The notes under the pieces were generated by a model. That model ran no database searches and had not been told where the DNA came from. It saw only the letters and a program-made list of their open reading frames with translations. A stretch of 64,000 nt of DNA from Cupriavidus pampae (lineage in GTDB: Bacteria > Pseudomonadota > Gammaproteobacteria > Burkholderiales > Burkholderiaceae), in contig NZ_CAJZAG010000013.1 in NCBI RefSeq assembly GCF_914271485.1, positions 1 to 64,000 on the forward strand, written 5' to 3'. The translations under genes and the position numbers were made by a program. Shown here one piece after another: positions 17,504 to 26,885 of the stretch; the stretch's first letter is position 1; every line of letters begins with the position of its first letter.

Positions 17504-19396
17504 TCAATACATCCCTGCCTGATCCAGCTCACGCGCGCGCCGGGCATCCTCGGCATGGACGTAGACCGAGGTCGTCGCCAGCGATGCATGGCCGAGCTGG
17601 TGTTGGACCACGTCGAGGGCCACGCCGCGTGCGATGGCGTGGGAGCCGAAGGTGTGTCGCAGCCAATGGGCGCTGGCCTGTGCGAGGCGCGCAGCGGCGG
17701 CTGGGTCCTCCGTGGCCAGCACCTCGGCCGCTTGAGCGAAGAAACCCTTCCGGATTGCATCGAGCTGCGCGACGGAGAGTCGGCCGGTGGCACCATCGTT
17801 CTTTACGCGACCGATCAGAGGCGTTGCCGGGTGCAGGCGCTCGAACTCCCGGCGCAGGCCGCGCGCGGCCAGGTAATCGCGCAGGACCTCGATGACCGGC
17901 GCGGGCACGTGCACCTCGCGGGCGCGCGTGCCCTTCCCCACGAACGACAATGTCCACACACCGCGCTGATCGGCGGAGAGATCCTGCTGCCGCAGATCGC
18001 CGACGGTAACCCGAGCCTGTTCGGAGATCCGCAGGCCGGTGGCATAGGCGAAGCGCAACAGAAACTGCATGCGCGCGGTGCGGGCGTCGTCGGGAGGCAG
18101 ACCCGCGGCGAAACTGCGCAGGAACTGCCATTGCGCGTCGGTAAAGCTGCGCGCCACCTTGATGCGGCCCTGCCCCGAGGCTTTGGGTTTAGGTAGCAGC
18201 GCGAACGGGTTGTAGCGCAGGTACTGAGCGCTGACCAGCCATGTACACAGGCTCTTCACGATGGTGAACGCCTGCCGCACGCTGCCGGGAGACAGCGGCC
18301 CTTCAAACGGACGCCAGTCGAAACGATAGCGCGGCGTGCCGCGCGCACCGACCCATTGCGCTGCGGGTTGCGGATCGGCAATGAAAGTCAGATACGCGCT
18401 GCAATCTTCAACCGTCAGATCGGACAAGGCCTTGCCACGGGCGAACACCGCCCACAGCAGGAAACGCTCTGCCTGCGTACGGTAGGCGCGCCATGTATGA
18501 CCGCCGATGGGCATATGCACACCGAGCCAGGCGTGAATGGCCATCAGGTCGTTCTGCGCGGCGATACGCTGCTCGCTGCCGGCGGCCGCGCGGTTGTGGC
18601 CGTGCCGGCCATCGAGGGCCGGCGGTAGCAGCAGCGATTCCAGCGGAGCGACCATTGCGGCGGGCGGACGCAGGCTCGACAGCTCCGCAGTGGTCGCTTT
18701 GCGTCGCGGTACCAGCGCAGCGGGAGGGATGGCGCCGAGCTCGGTCGCGAACTCGGCCAGCCATGCCTCGATGCGTCGGGCCGTGTGGGCACCGATACGG
18801 TCTACACGCTGATACCAACGCGCGCCGCCCTGCGCGATGCCAGCCTGCAACGCAGCAAGCGTGGTCCAGTCGACGGCGATCAAGCGATGCGCAATCGCTG
18901 GCGTGAACCAGCCGCTGACGGCATCGTCAGCCGATGGGCGTGCCGCGAGCAGCGGTTGCAGTTCATCGAGCGCGCGTTGCTGACGCTTGCGACGAGCCTG
19001 CCGGGCGGAAGCGGTCTCGCCGGCGGGCGGGTGAAACAACGCGTGCCAGGCGGACTCGCTCCAACGGCGCGGCGATGTCGAACCTGCTGTCGCAGCCTTC
19101 CCGTCTTTGCTCACGGGCCGCGTCGCCAGACGCTGAACACCGCGGGCAAGCTCCTCGGCAATCCAGTCAGCCGTCGCGCGCGCCAGGCGCAGATCGAGTC
19201 CCGTATCCAGATAACGATCGGCCAATCGAGCGAGGTCAACACCTTCGAGCACGCCACGATAAAACGCGAAATGATGCGGCCCCAGCAGCCGCGCAGGTGC
19301 GACCGCAGCGCGCTGGCGTCGGCGTGCTGGCGAGAGGGTCGTGGCGGGTTCGGAGGTTCGAGGCAAGGCAAATCGAGGGAATTTGGACGGCTCCAA
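17504..19396 (-). CDS. Large tyrosine-family site-specific recombinase
   Basis: About 630 aa if begun at TTG 19396; the frame stays open further upstream into the neighbouring gene, so the start is uncertain. The N-terminal part (LLGPHHFAFYRGVLEGV to about 130) resembles the DUF3701-type domain of large integrases. A SAM-like core-binding domain follows, then the catalytic domain with ATGLRISE (Arg I), GKG (Lys), HWLRHTF (His-x-x-Arg), GHAS and VYVH (nucleophile Tyr). It points at the toxin-antitoxin pair, and the two may share a mobile origin. No attachment site, tRNA or matching terminal repeat was found. Confidence 0.82.
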   Translation of the reverse strand: MEPSKFPRFALPRTSEPATTLSPARRRQRAAVAPARLLGPHHFAFYRGVLEGVDLARLADRYLDTGLDLRLARATADWIAEELARGVQRLATRPVSKDGKAATAGSTSPRRWSESAWHALFHPPAGETASARQARRKRQQRALDELQPLLAARPSADDAVSGWFTPAIAHRLIAVDWTTLAALQAGIAQGGARWYQRVDRIGAHTARRIEAWLAEFATELGAIPPAALVPRRKATTAELSSLRPPAAMVAPLESLLLPPALDGRHGHNRAAAGSEQRIAAQNDLMAIHAWLGVHMPIGGHTWRAYRTQAERFLLWAVFARGKALSDLTVEDCSAYLTFIADPQPAAQWVGARGTPRYRFDWRPFEGPLSPGSVRQAFTIVKSLCTWLVSAQYLRYNPFALLPKPKASGQGRIKVARSFTDAQWQFLRSFAAGLPPDDARTARMQFLLRFAYATGLRISEQARVTVGDLRQQDLSADQRGVWTLSFVGKGTRAREVHVPAPVIEVLRDYLAARGLRREFERLHPATPLIGRVKNDGATGRLSVAQLDAIRKGFFAQAAEVLATEDPAAAARLAQASAHWLRHTFGSHAIARGVALDVVQHQLGHASLATTSVYVHAEDARRARELDQAGMY

Positions 19397-19496
19397 TAGT
19401 ACCGCAGCGACCGGAGTTAGATGCTTAAAGTTGCTATCGAGATAATGATAGTTATCAAGATATGTGATTTCTGTTTGGACGGATCCACGCCAAACA

Positions 19497-20126
19497 TCAC
19501 CGCCCCTTGTTTGGCGCAATCTTCCCCAGCCCAAGCTTCTCCATCGACTCGTGCGCATCCAGCACCATCATGGCGACTTCGGCGACCGTCACGCGTAGCT
19601 TGGTCGCGCGTTCGCGCATGTATTCATAAGCCTGAGTCTCCGACATCTGCTGATGGTCGCCCAGGATGCGAATGGCTTTTTCGACTTGCCGGCGTGACCG
19701 CATGGTCGATTCAAGCTTGTCGATCTTGCCCTGCAGGCGTTGGTGGAAACCTTGTGACGAGCGTGCCAGCACCAGGGTGCTCAAAATCCCGGCGGATCGG
19801 AATGGCTTGGTGATGACGCCATGGGCCCGGGTGTCGAGCAGCAGTTTCAGCGTTGTCGGGCTTTCATAGTCCGATAGCGCGACCATTGCGGCATCCACCG
19901 CGCCGGCGGTCCATTCCGGGTTGCCCTCCAGATCCTGCGACACCTGGAAGAAGATCACGTCGGAGCCGGTCGGCGGATCCGCTGGATGCGGCCAGACGAT
20001 CCGTAGCCGACAGCCAATTCGCTGTATTTGCTGGACGATGATGTCCCGATCCTCTCCCGGCGGATACACGATCGTCACGCATATGCTGCGCAGGTCCTCA
20101 TAGAGTCGTCGAAGGCTGGCACTCAT
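19497..20126 (-). CDS. amiR: AmiR-like ANTAR antitermination regulator
   Basis: The 209-aa protein has a pseudo-receiver (residues 10-125) in which the usual phospho-acceptor position reads IFFQV instead of an Asp. A coiled coil follows (about 130-150), then a C-terminal ANTAR domain: KAIRILGDHQQMSETQAYEYMRERA. In Pseudomonas aeruginosa AmiR binds leader RNA and prevents transcription termination unless sequestered by AmiC. Here it starts four bases after the AmiC-like gene, with GAGGTG as ribosome site, and is last in an operon whose leader holds a terminator (27792-27839), so it likely controls its own operon. Confidence 0.88.
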   Translation of the reverse strand: MSASLRRLYEDLRSICVTIVYPPGEDRDIIVQQIQRIGCRLRIVWPHPADPPTGSDVIFFQVSQDLEGNPEWTAGAVDAAMVALSDYESPTTLKLLLDTRAHGVITKPFRSAGILSTLVLARSSQGFHQRLQGKIDKLESTMRSRRQVEKAIRILGDHQQMSETQAYEYMRERATKLRVTVAEVAMMVLDAHESMEKLGLGKIAPNKGR

Positions 20127-20130
20127 GGGT

Positions 20131-21273
20131 TCACCTCAACCAGAATTCGGAGAACCCGAAAGTAGACAGATAAGGGTCCGGCCGGATCGGTTCCTTCGCC
20201 TCCCAGACAATGTCGAACTGACCGTCACTGCGACAGACGCCGATGCGCGGCGTCAGGCAGCAATGATTGTTGTCGGCATCGAGCACGACGCGCCCTTCCG
20301 GCGAATCGAACTCGACCGCGTGCGCCGCTTCCACGAGCTTGCGACGATCCATGCTTCCGCAGCGCTGAAGCGCACGCGCAAACAGGTGGACCTGCGTATA
20401 AGCCATCTCGGACCACGTGCTGGTCGGCCGATCGCCGAACCGCTGGCGCCATAGATCGATAAAGCGCCGGTTGCTTTCGTTCTGCAGCGACCCGAAATAC
20501 GTGGCGGACGTGATATGTCCCTCGCACAGTTCAGGCCCGATCAGGCGAATCTCCTCTTCGGTCATGGAGAGGCTGGCAATCGGAATTCGCTTCGGATCGA
20601 GCCCGAAGTCACGATAACGCTGATAGAACTGCCGTGCGGACTGACCCACGAGCGTGGAGAAGACGACGTCGGGCTGACACAAACGGATATCCTCCAGGAC
20701 TTCGTCGAGCTCACCCTGTTCCGCCTCGAGGGGAAGGTAGACCTCGTCCAGCACTTCCCCGCCCTGCTGCTCCACCATATCCCGCATGATCCGATTGGAT
20801 TCGCGCGGATAAATGTAGTCGGCCCCCACAAGGAAGAACCGCGTCCCCTTGTTCTGCATCAGATAGGCCGCGAGTTGCACGCTGTTCTGGTTGGGCACAG
20901 CGCCGGTGTAGATGACGTTCGGCGAGTACTCGAAGCCCTCGTAGAACGAGCAATACCAGAGCAACGCATTGCTACGCTCCACCACGGGTAGGACGGCCTT
21001 GCGGCTCGACGAGCGCGAGCAGCCGAAGATAACGGTGACCTCGTCCTCGACGAGCAGACGCGTGGCGAGCTTGCGGTACTCGGTGGCATCGCCCTTTGGA
21101 TCATAGGCCACTGGGATGAGCGGGCGATCCAGCACGCCGCCAATCCGATTGATCTCCTCGATCGCCAGTGCGGTGCCGAAAAAATGCTCGGACTCCGTCA
21201 CGCTCGTCGCGCCAGAGCGCGAGAACAACACGCCAACGCGCCAGCCATCGTCCTGTGAGTTGTCATCCGCCAT
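20131..21273 (-). CDS. amiC: AmiC-like cytoplasmic amide sensor
   Basis: The 380-aa protein has a type I periplasmic-binding fold without signal peptide. It shares long runs with P. aeruginosa AmiC: LLWY-x3-YEGFEYSPNVIY, PNQNS, DYIYPRES and, at the end, EPIRPDPY. AmiC binds short amides and, without ligand, holds AmiR inactive. The gene lies directly before amiR. Divergence in the ligand region (YCSFYEG where AmiC has YPTLYEG) leaves the actual ligand open. Confidence 0.87.
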   Translation of the reverse strand: MADDNSQDDGWRVGVLFSRSGATSVTESEHFFGTALAIEEINRIGGVLDRPLIPVAYDPKGDATEYRKLATRLLVEDEVTVIFGCSRSSSRKAVLPVVERSNALLWYCSFYEGFEYSPNVIYTGAVPNQNSVQLAAYLMQNKGTRFFLVGADYIYPRESNRIMRDMVEQQGGEVLDEVYLPLEAEQGELDEVLEDIRLCQPDVVFSTLVGQSARQFYQRYRDFGLDPKRIPIASLSMTEEEIRLIGPELCEGHITSATYFGSLQNESNRRFIDLWRQRFGDRPTSTWSEMAYTQVHLFARALQRCGSMDRRKLVEAAHAVEFDSPEGRVVLDADNNHCCLTPRIGVCRSDGQFDIVWEAKEPIRPDPYLSTFGFSEFWLR

Positions 21274-21282
21274 GATGCGCCT

Positions 21283-22281
21283 CTATCGGTCAAAGATATC
21301 TTGGAGCATCTGCCCGTCGCGCGTCTCCTGCAAAGCGAGCATCAGCAGAATCCGCGCCTTCTGCGGACTGAGGTTGTCGGCAAAAACGGCGCCGATCGCC
21401 TTCAGCGTTTGCCCTCCGCCCACGAATCCATAGGAAGGCTGCACGCGACCATTGGGAACGCGCGTAGAGATCGCCACCGGCACGCCGCCGGCGATGGCCT
21501 CGCGAATGGCTTCGTACATGGCCTCGTTCACATTGCCGAAGCCTAATGCCTGCACGACGATCCCTTCCGCGCCCAGACCGACGGCCGCCCGGATCAGGTC
21601 GCCGCTGGCACCACCAAACATGGGAACGATCTCGACGCGCGGAAGTACTGAACGCCCGATCTCCATATACTGCCTGCGCGCGGTAGTGCGCGAGATCACG
21701 ATCCGGTCTTCGTCGATCACGCCCAGCAAGCCAAAGTCGCCGGACTTGAACGTCTCCACATCCGCCGTATGGGTCTTGCTGACTTCCCGTGCGGCATTGA
21801 TCTGGTTATTCATGGCGATCACCGCACCCATGCCCCGCGTGTTCGATGCCGCGCAGATCCGTGCGGCATTGAGCAGATTGCGTGGTCCGTCGAAATCCGG
21901 CGACGAGGCATTGCGCTGGGCCCCGATCAGCACCAACGGTTTGTCGCTGCGAACCGTGAGATCGAGGAACCAGGCGGTCTCCTCGAGCGTATCGGTGCCG
22001 TGCGACACGATCACGCCGGATATGTCGGGCCGCGCGATCGCCTGCTCGACGGCGCGCTGCAGCGCCACCCAACGCTCCGGGTCCATATAGTCCGACGGCA
22101 CGTTGGAGAGGTTATTGACCTCGAGCCGCGCGATGCGGGAGATGCCCGGCACGATGGCGACCAGATCATCCCCCGATAACGCGGGCACCGGCGCATTCCT
22201 CACGGGATCGATCTTCATGGCGATCGTGCCACCGGTCGAGATCAATTGGCAAAGCGGCAGGCTTGGAGAGGCTGATGTCAT
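21283..22281 (-). CDS. L-asparaginase/glutaminase family amidohydrolase
   Basis: The 332-aa protein starts at ATG 22281 in the gap after the ABC ATPase gene. It has ISTGGTIA with the first catalytic Thr near residue 17, SHGTDTLEET with the second Thr-Asp pair near 101-102, and the Lys in VSKTHT, so the active site is complete. There is no signal peptide, so it acts in the cytoplasm. It releases ammonia from asparagine or a related amide. Its place inside an amide-sensing operon suggests an amide substrate of the imported compound. Confidence 0.85.
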   Translation of the reverse strand: MTSASPSLPLCQLISTGGTIAMKIDPVRNAPVPALSGDDLVAIVPGISRIARLEVNNLSNVPSDYMDPERWVALQRAVEQAIARPDISGVIVSHGTDTLEETAWFLDLTVRSDKPLVLIGAQRNASSPDFDGPRNLLNAARICAASNTRGMGAVIAMNNQINAAREVSKTHTADVETFKSGDFGLLGVIDEDRIVISRTTARRQYMEIGRSVLPRVEIVPMFGGASGDLIRAAVGLGAEGIVVQALGFGNVNEAMYEAIREAIAGGVPVAISTRVPNGRVQPSYGFVGGGQTLKAIGAVFADNLSPQKARILLMLALQETRDGQMLQDIFDR

Positions 22282-22336
22282 GGCTGGAGCGATAAAGGCA
22301 ATGCGTACTCGATAGATAGCCCGCGTATTCTGGCAG

Positions 22337-23044
22337 TCAGACGCGCAAATGTGCAAACACGGAATCGACGGCACCGTCCGCCCTGGCCTCGCCCTGATCG
22401 ACCACCTCTCCCTGCTTGAGAATCAGGTACCGATCCGCCACCTTGAGCGCGAAGGGAACATTCTGCTCGACGATGAGCATGGTGGTGCCATGCTGCTCGC
22501 GCTCCCGCAGCAGGGCATTGGCAAGCCGCTCGATCACCGAGGGCTGCAATCCCTCCGTGATTTCGTCGAGGACGATGACCGAAGGCCGCATCATCAGCGC
22601 CCTGGCCAGCAACAGCATCTTCTGCTCGCCCCCGGAAAGCGTGCCCGCGGGTTGCGGCAACCGGCTCTTGAACACGGGGAACAGCGGCTCGATGGCGTCG
22701 AACCGCTCCTGGAACAGCGACTCCCCCGCCAGACCCAGCCTGAGGTTATCGCGGATGCTCAGATCGGCGAATAACGCATGCTCCTGCGCGGCATAGGCGA
22801 TGCCCTGCCGCGCGATCCGGTGCGGTGGCATGCGCGTAATGTCCTCTCCATGCAGGTAAACCGTGCCCGCCTTCTTTGGCAGAAAGCCCATGATCGACTT
22901 GAGCAGCGTGCTCTTGCCCATACCGTTCTTGCCCAGCAAGGCGACCGCTTCCCCCTTGTTCACCTGCAGGGAGAGATCCATGAGCACGATCGCGCTGCGA
23001 TACCCGCTGGTGACGCCGTCCAGCTTGAGTGCGACGGAATTCAT
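22337..23044 (-). CDS. LivF-type ABC transporter ATP-binding protein
   Basis: The 235-aa ATPase has Walker A GKNGMGKSTLL (38-48), signature LSGGEQKML and Walker B VIVLDEITEG, with the LivF-like C-terminus. The start ATG overlaps the stop of the fused permease-ATPase gene. It is the second ATPase of the branched-chain-amide-type importer encoded upstream. Confidence 0.9.
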   Translation of the reverse strand: MNSVALKLDGVTSGYRSAIVLMDLSLQVNKGEAVALLGKNGMGKSTLLKSIMGFLPKKAGTVYLHGEDITRMPPHRIARQGIAYAAQEHALFADLSIRDNLRLGLAGESLFQERFDAIEPLFPVFKSRLPQPAGTLSGGEQKMLLLARALMMRPSVIVLDEITEGLQPSVIERLANALLREREQHGTTMLIVEQNVPFALKVADRYLILKQGEVVDQGEARADGAVDSVFAHLRV

Positions 23045-24846
23045 GACGCCTCCTTTTGCACATGCGAGCTGCCGGAGTAAATGGTCTTGACCAGCTGTGA
23101 GTTCACCACCTCCTGGAAGCTACCCTGCATGGCGATGGTGCCCTGATGCAGCACCACGATACGCGTGGCGATCTGTTCCACGAAATCCAGGTCGTGCTCC
23201 ACGAGCAGGCAGCACAGCCCGTAGCGATGCGCCAGCGATGACAGCACCTCACCGATCTGCGTGCGTTCGGTCTTCGTCAGGCCGGCTGTCGGCTCGTCCA
23301 GCAGCACGACGCGTGGCTCCAATGCCAGCACCATCGCCAGTTCGAGCGCCTGCTGCTCGCCATGCGACAGGTCGCGCGCGACGCAGTGCAGCTTCTGATC
23401 GAGCGCGGTCACGCGGATGACATGCAACGCATAGGCGGGTAGGCGGAGCCAACGATCCTGCCCGGTCAGCGACGGCCGTTCCAGGCGCGTACCCGCAATG
23501 CGCAGGCATTCCGCCACGGTGAGCGATTCGAAGATATTGGCGTTCTGAAACTTGCGACCCAACCCGAAATGCACGCAAGTCTCGGGCGGCGACTGCAGGA
23601 TGTCGTGCCCGCAAAGCTCCACCGTGCCACCGCTGCGCGCGGCGCCATCGCTCATGCAACGCATCAGGGTCGTCTTGCCAGCACCGTTAGGACCGATCAA
23701 CCCGACCAGTTCACCCGGCCTGGCCTCGAAATCGATACCCTGCAATACCTTCAGCGCACCAAAGTTCTTCTCTACGCCCTTCATCCGGATGGCAAGCCCG
23801 GAAGGCGGATTCGAAGCCGCCCCGGATTCGCGCTCCTGAAGCTGCGGGACGTGGACCGATGACCTGCCGAAGCCGAGCGGTCTCAGCAACAGCGGCATCA
23901 ACCCCTGCGGCAGCAACACGATGACCACGACGAATGCGCCACCGAGGATAAGCTGCCACGCGAACGGCATGCTGCCGCTGAGGTAGGCGGTGGCGACATT
24001 GATGAGCACCGCGCCTGTCAATGGGCCCCAGAGCGTGCCGCGTCCGCCAAGTGCCGCCCAGATGATGAACTCCGTACCGAGCGCGAAGCCCGCGAGTTCG
24101 GGCGCCACGACGCCGCTGAACGATCCGTAGCCGAATCCGGCGATGCCGGCGACGGCCCCCATGGCGACCAGCAGAACGATCTTGACCAGCGATGTGTTGA
24201 TGCCCAGGTAGGTGCAGCGAGACTCGTTGTCGCGAATGGCGGCGAGAATCCGGCCCGCATCGCTGCGCACCAGCATCCAGGCCAGCAGGCCAGCCAGCAC
24301 GAGCGCCCCGCCCGCAATCCAGTACCAGGCTTCGATCGAAAAATCGAATGTTTCATAGCCCGTCAGCCCGGAGCTCGAGCCGGTCCAGTCGCCGCCGGAC
24401 AGTAACAGTTGAGTCAGGACGATCGGCAGCACCAGCGAGATCACCGTGGCAAAGAATGGCGATGCGCCACGGTAGAACGAGAGCCACCCCACCAGTGCCG
24501 CCACGGCGGCACTGGTGGCAATGGTCAGGACCACCCCAAGTATGGCGGTGGCAATGCTGAACCCACTGTGCGTGAACACCAGGCCTGCGACATAGGCACC
24601 AATGCCGAAGAACGCGGACTGCCCGAAGGTCAGGTATCCCGTGTAGCCCCAGAGGATATCTACCGTAATGACCACGATCGCAAAGAAGAACGCCTTGATC
24701 AGGATGTTCTGCAGGTACGTGTCGAATAACCATGGCCCAGCCGCAATAACGATCAGGGCTACGGCCGCAACGGCGACCAGCCGAGAGGCCGATGGCCGTT
24801 GCCGCGCCTGACCGGATGCGGGCAAAGCGATGTGACTGTCAGCCAT
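23041..24846 (-). CDS. Fused LivM permease - LivG ATPase
   Basis: The 601-aa protein joins a LivM-like membrane domain (residues 25-325; about eight to ten helices, with WGYTGYLTFGQSAFFGIGAY) to a LivG-like ATPase (about 345-600) with Walker A GPNGAGKTT, signature LSHGEQQAL and Walker B VVLLDEPTAGL. Fusion of these two subunits is found in several proteobacterial Liv/Urt-type systems. It overlaps livH by eight bases and livF by four, so the membrane genes are tightly coupled. Confidence 0.9.
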   Translation of the reverse strand: MADSHIALPASGQARQRPSASRLVAVAAVALIVIAAGPWLFDTYLQNILIKAFFFAIVVITVDILWGYTGYLTFGQSAFFGIGAYVAGLVFTHSGFSIATAILGVVLTIATSAAVAALVGWLSFYRGASPFFATVISLVLPIVLTQLLLSGGDWTGSSSGLTGYETFDFSIEAWYWIAGGALVLAGLLAWMLVRSDAGRILAAIRDNESRCTYLGINTSLVKIVLLVAMGAVAGIAGFGYGSFSGVVAPELAGFALGTEFIIWAALGGRGTLWGPLTGAVLINVATAYLSGSMPFAWQLILGGAFVVVIVLLPQGLMPLLLRPLGFGRSSVHVPQLQERESGAASNPPSGLAIRMKGVEKNFGALKVLQGIDFEARPGELVGLIGPNGAGKTTLMRCMSDGAARSGGTVELCGHDILQSPPETCVHFGLGRKFQNANIFESLTVAECLRIAGTRLERPSLTGQDRWLRLPAYALHVIRVTALDQKLHCVARDLSHGEQQALELAMVLALEPRVVLLDEPTAGLTKTERTQIGEVLSSLAHRYGLCCLLVEHDLDFVEQIATRIVVLHQGTIAMQGSFQEVVNSQLVKTIYSGSSHVQKEAS

Positions 24847-25672
24847 GAGAAAACCCCTTCGGACGAATCCGCAGCGTGACCGCGGCCAGCACGGCGATAG
24901 TCAGGCCGCCAAGCACCGGATTGGCATAGGTACTGACCAGAACCTGTGCGGAACCAAACACCACACACGTCACCAGCAGGCTTGCCATCGAGTGCCCCGA
25001 CACCATGACGAGCATAAAGGCGCTGATCAGCCATGGCAGACCCATGTTCGGATCGACGCTCGAGAGCGGTGTGATCATGGCCCCGGCCAGCGTGCCCAGT
25101 CCCGCGCCGAGGCAGAACGTGATGAAACGCACCCGGCCCGAATGGATGCCGAGGCTGCTGGCCAGATCCTCGTTCATGATCACCGCACGCGTGTTGACGC
25201 CAAAGCGGGTGCCCGTCAGTAGTGCCGTCAGCAACAGGCACAGCAGCAAGGCGACGGGCACCAGCACGAGGCGATACGCCGAGTACTCCACGCCCAGAAC
25301 CGACCATGTGCCCGCGAGTGGCGCGTCCGCGAACTGGACTTCGCGGCCGAACGCCATCACGATCAATTGCCCGATGACGATGCTGAGCCCCCACGTCGCG
25401 AGGATGGCGTCGAGCGGACGCTTGTACAACGGCCGCACGATCAGACGCTCGACCAGCATGCCCACCGCGACACCCACGATCATGGCGAGCGGCCAGCCAA
25501 GCCACGGATCGACATGCAGGCGCGTCACCACGTAGCTGGCATATCCACCCAGCGTCAGCAACGCGCCATGCGCGAAGTTCACGATCTTCATGACCCCGAA
25601 GATCATCATGAGCCCCGCCGTCACGATGAACAGCATGCTCGCCGTGGTCAGCAGATCCAGCAATAGCGCCAT
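24839..25672 (-). CDS. LivH-type ABC transporter permease
   Basis: The 277-aa polytopic protein has the LivH pattern GLMMIFGVMKIVNFAHGALLTLGGYASY, and GVNTRAVIMNEDLASSLGI in the EAA-like loop. It forms the importer channel with the LivM part of the next gene. It starts nine bases after the receptor gene. Confidence 0.9.
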   Translation of the reverse strand: MALLLDLLTTASMLFIVTAGLMMIFGVMKIVNFAHGALLTLGGYASYVVTRLHVDPWLGWPLAMIVGVAVGMLVERLIVRPLYKRPLDAILATWGLSIVIGQLIVMAFGREVQFADAPLAGTWSVLGVEYSAYRLVLVPVALLLCLLLTALLTGTRFGVNTRAVIMNEDLASSLGIHSGRVRFITFCLGAGLGTLAGAMITPLSSVDPNMGLPWLISAFMLVMVSGHSMASLLVTCVVFGSAQVLVSTYANPVLGGLTIAVLAAVTLRIRPKGFSHG

Positions 25673-25681
25673 GGTGTCCCC

Positions 25682-26842
25682 TTACTTGATATTTGGGCAC
25701 TGTGCACCCGGATCGACGTTGGCAAAGGTCTCGAGGATCTTGATCGACCCGTTAGCCTGCACCTGGCCCAGGCGCATGGAGAGCGGCGTGTGCCGGCTCT
25801 TGTTCATCTGTACCGTGCCACGAGGACCCGAGAACGACACCTCACCGAGAGCCTTCGTCACCTTGGCCGCATCGATCGATCCCGCTTTCTCGGCCGCGGC
25901 TTTGAACAGGTAGAACGCTTCATACTGCGGCTCGGACAACTCGTTCGGCGTTTTCAGGTCGGCACCGAATTTTTTCTGCATCGCCGCCATGAACTTCTTG
26001 TTCTCTGCCGATTCGATGCTGGTCAGGTAGGACGCCGACATGTACAGGCCCTCGGCAACGTCGCCCATGGTCTTCGCGGTCCCTTCGTCGATGGCAAGGT
26101 TGCCGTACGGCAGTGTCAGGCCGGCGCCCTTGATCTGTTTGGCAAGCGAGACATTGGGGGCGCCGCCCGCGGTTGCACTGATCAACGCATCGGGCTTGGC
26201 CGCGCGGATTTTCGAGACCACCGTGGTCCAGTCACTGCCGTCGATCGGGAGGTATTCCTCGCCTACCACCTTGCCACCCTGGCGTTCGATGTATTTCTTC
26301 GTGAAGTCCAGCATGCCACGCCCGAACGCGTAGTCATTGCCGACCAGGAAGAAGGTCTTGGCGTTTTTGGCCTTGACGAAGTAGTCAACGACGGGGGCCA
26401 CCTGCTGCTCTGGCACCCATCCATTGACGTACATCCAGTTGTTGCACGAGCGGCCCTCGTAGAACGAGGTGTAGATATAGGGCACCTTGCCCTTGTTGAT
26501 GACCGGAAGCGCGGCGTTACGCGCGGCGCTGGTCTCCATGGCGATCACCGCGCTGACCTTCTTCTGGAATACCAGAGTATCGAAAGCCTTCTGCGCGCCG
26601 ACGGCACCCGAGGCATCGTCCACGATCTCCAGTTCGACCTTGCGGCCGAGAATACCGCCCGCTGCGTTGATTTCCTCGACTGCCAGTTGCGAAGACTGGA
26701 CCACCGCGGGCGCTACCACGCTGTTGGCGCCCGACAGGCCAACCGCGACACCGATGCGAATGGGGTCGGCGGCATAAGCTTGCGAGGTCAGCAGCACGGC
26801 GGCGATGGCGCCGGCACGAAGGATGAGCGGAAATGCTTTCAT
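25682..26842 (-). CDS. Liv-type ABC substrate-binding protein
   Basis: The 386-aa periplasmic receptor starts at ATG 26842 with GGAG before it. A signal peptide ends AYA-ADP, then IRIGVAVGLSGANSV. Much of the sequence tracks the AmiC-like sensor in the same operon: SARNAALPVINK against SSRKAVLPVVER, YTSFYEG against YCSFYEG, and FFLVGNDYAFGRG against FFLVGADYIYPRE. Receptor and sensor therefore probably recognise the same or related molecules. Confidence 0.9.
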   Translation of the reverse strand: MKAFPLILRAGAIAAVLLTSQAYAADPIRIGVAVGLSGANSVVAPAVVQSSQLAVEEINAAGGILGRKVELEIVDDASGAVGAQKAFDTLVFQKKVSAVIAMETSAARNAALPVINKGKVPYIYTSFYEGRSCNNWMYVNGWVPEQQVAPVVDYFVKAKNAKTFFLVGNDYAFGRGMLDFTKKYIERQGGKVVGEEYLPIDGSDWTTVVSKIRAAKPDALISATAGGAPNVSLAKQIKGAGLTLPYGNLAIDEGTAKTMGDVAEGLYMSASYLTSIESAENKKFMAAMQKKFGADLKTPNELSEPQYEAFYLFKAAAEKAGSIDAAKVTKALGEVSFSGPRGTVQMNKSRHTPLSMRLGQVQANGSIKILETFANVDPGAQCPNIK

Positions 26843-26885
26843 GGTGAGCTCCTGTGTCAAAGGGGGGAACAAGAATGCGGCGCCA

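Noticed and set aside
17504-19558. Integron or complete mobile element with the recombinase
   Set aside because: No attC-like sites, second recombinase, terminal inverted repeats or tRNA attachment site could be found.
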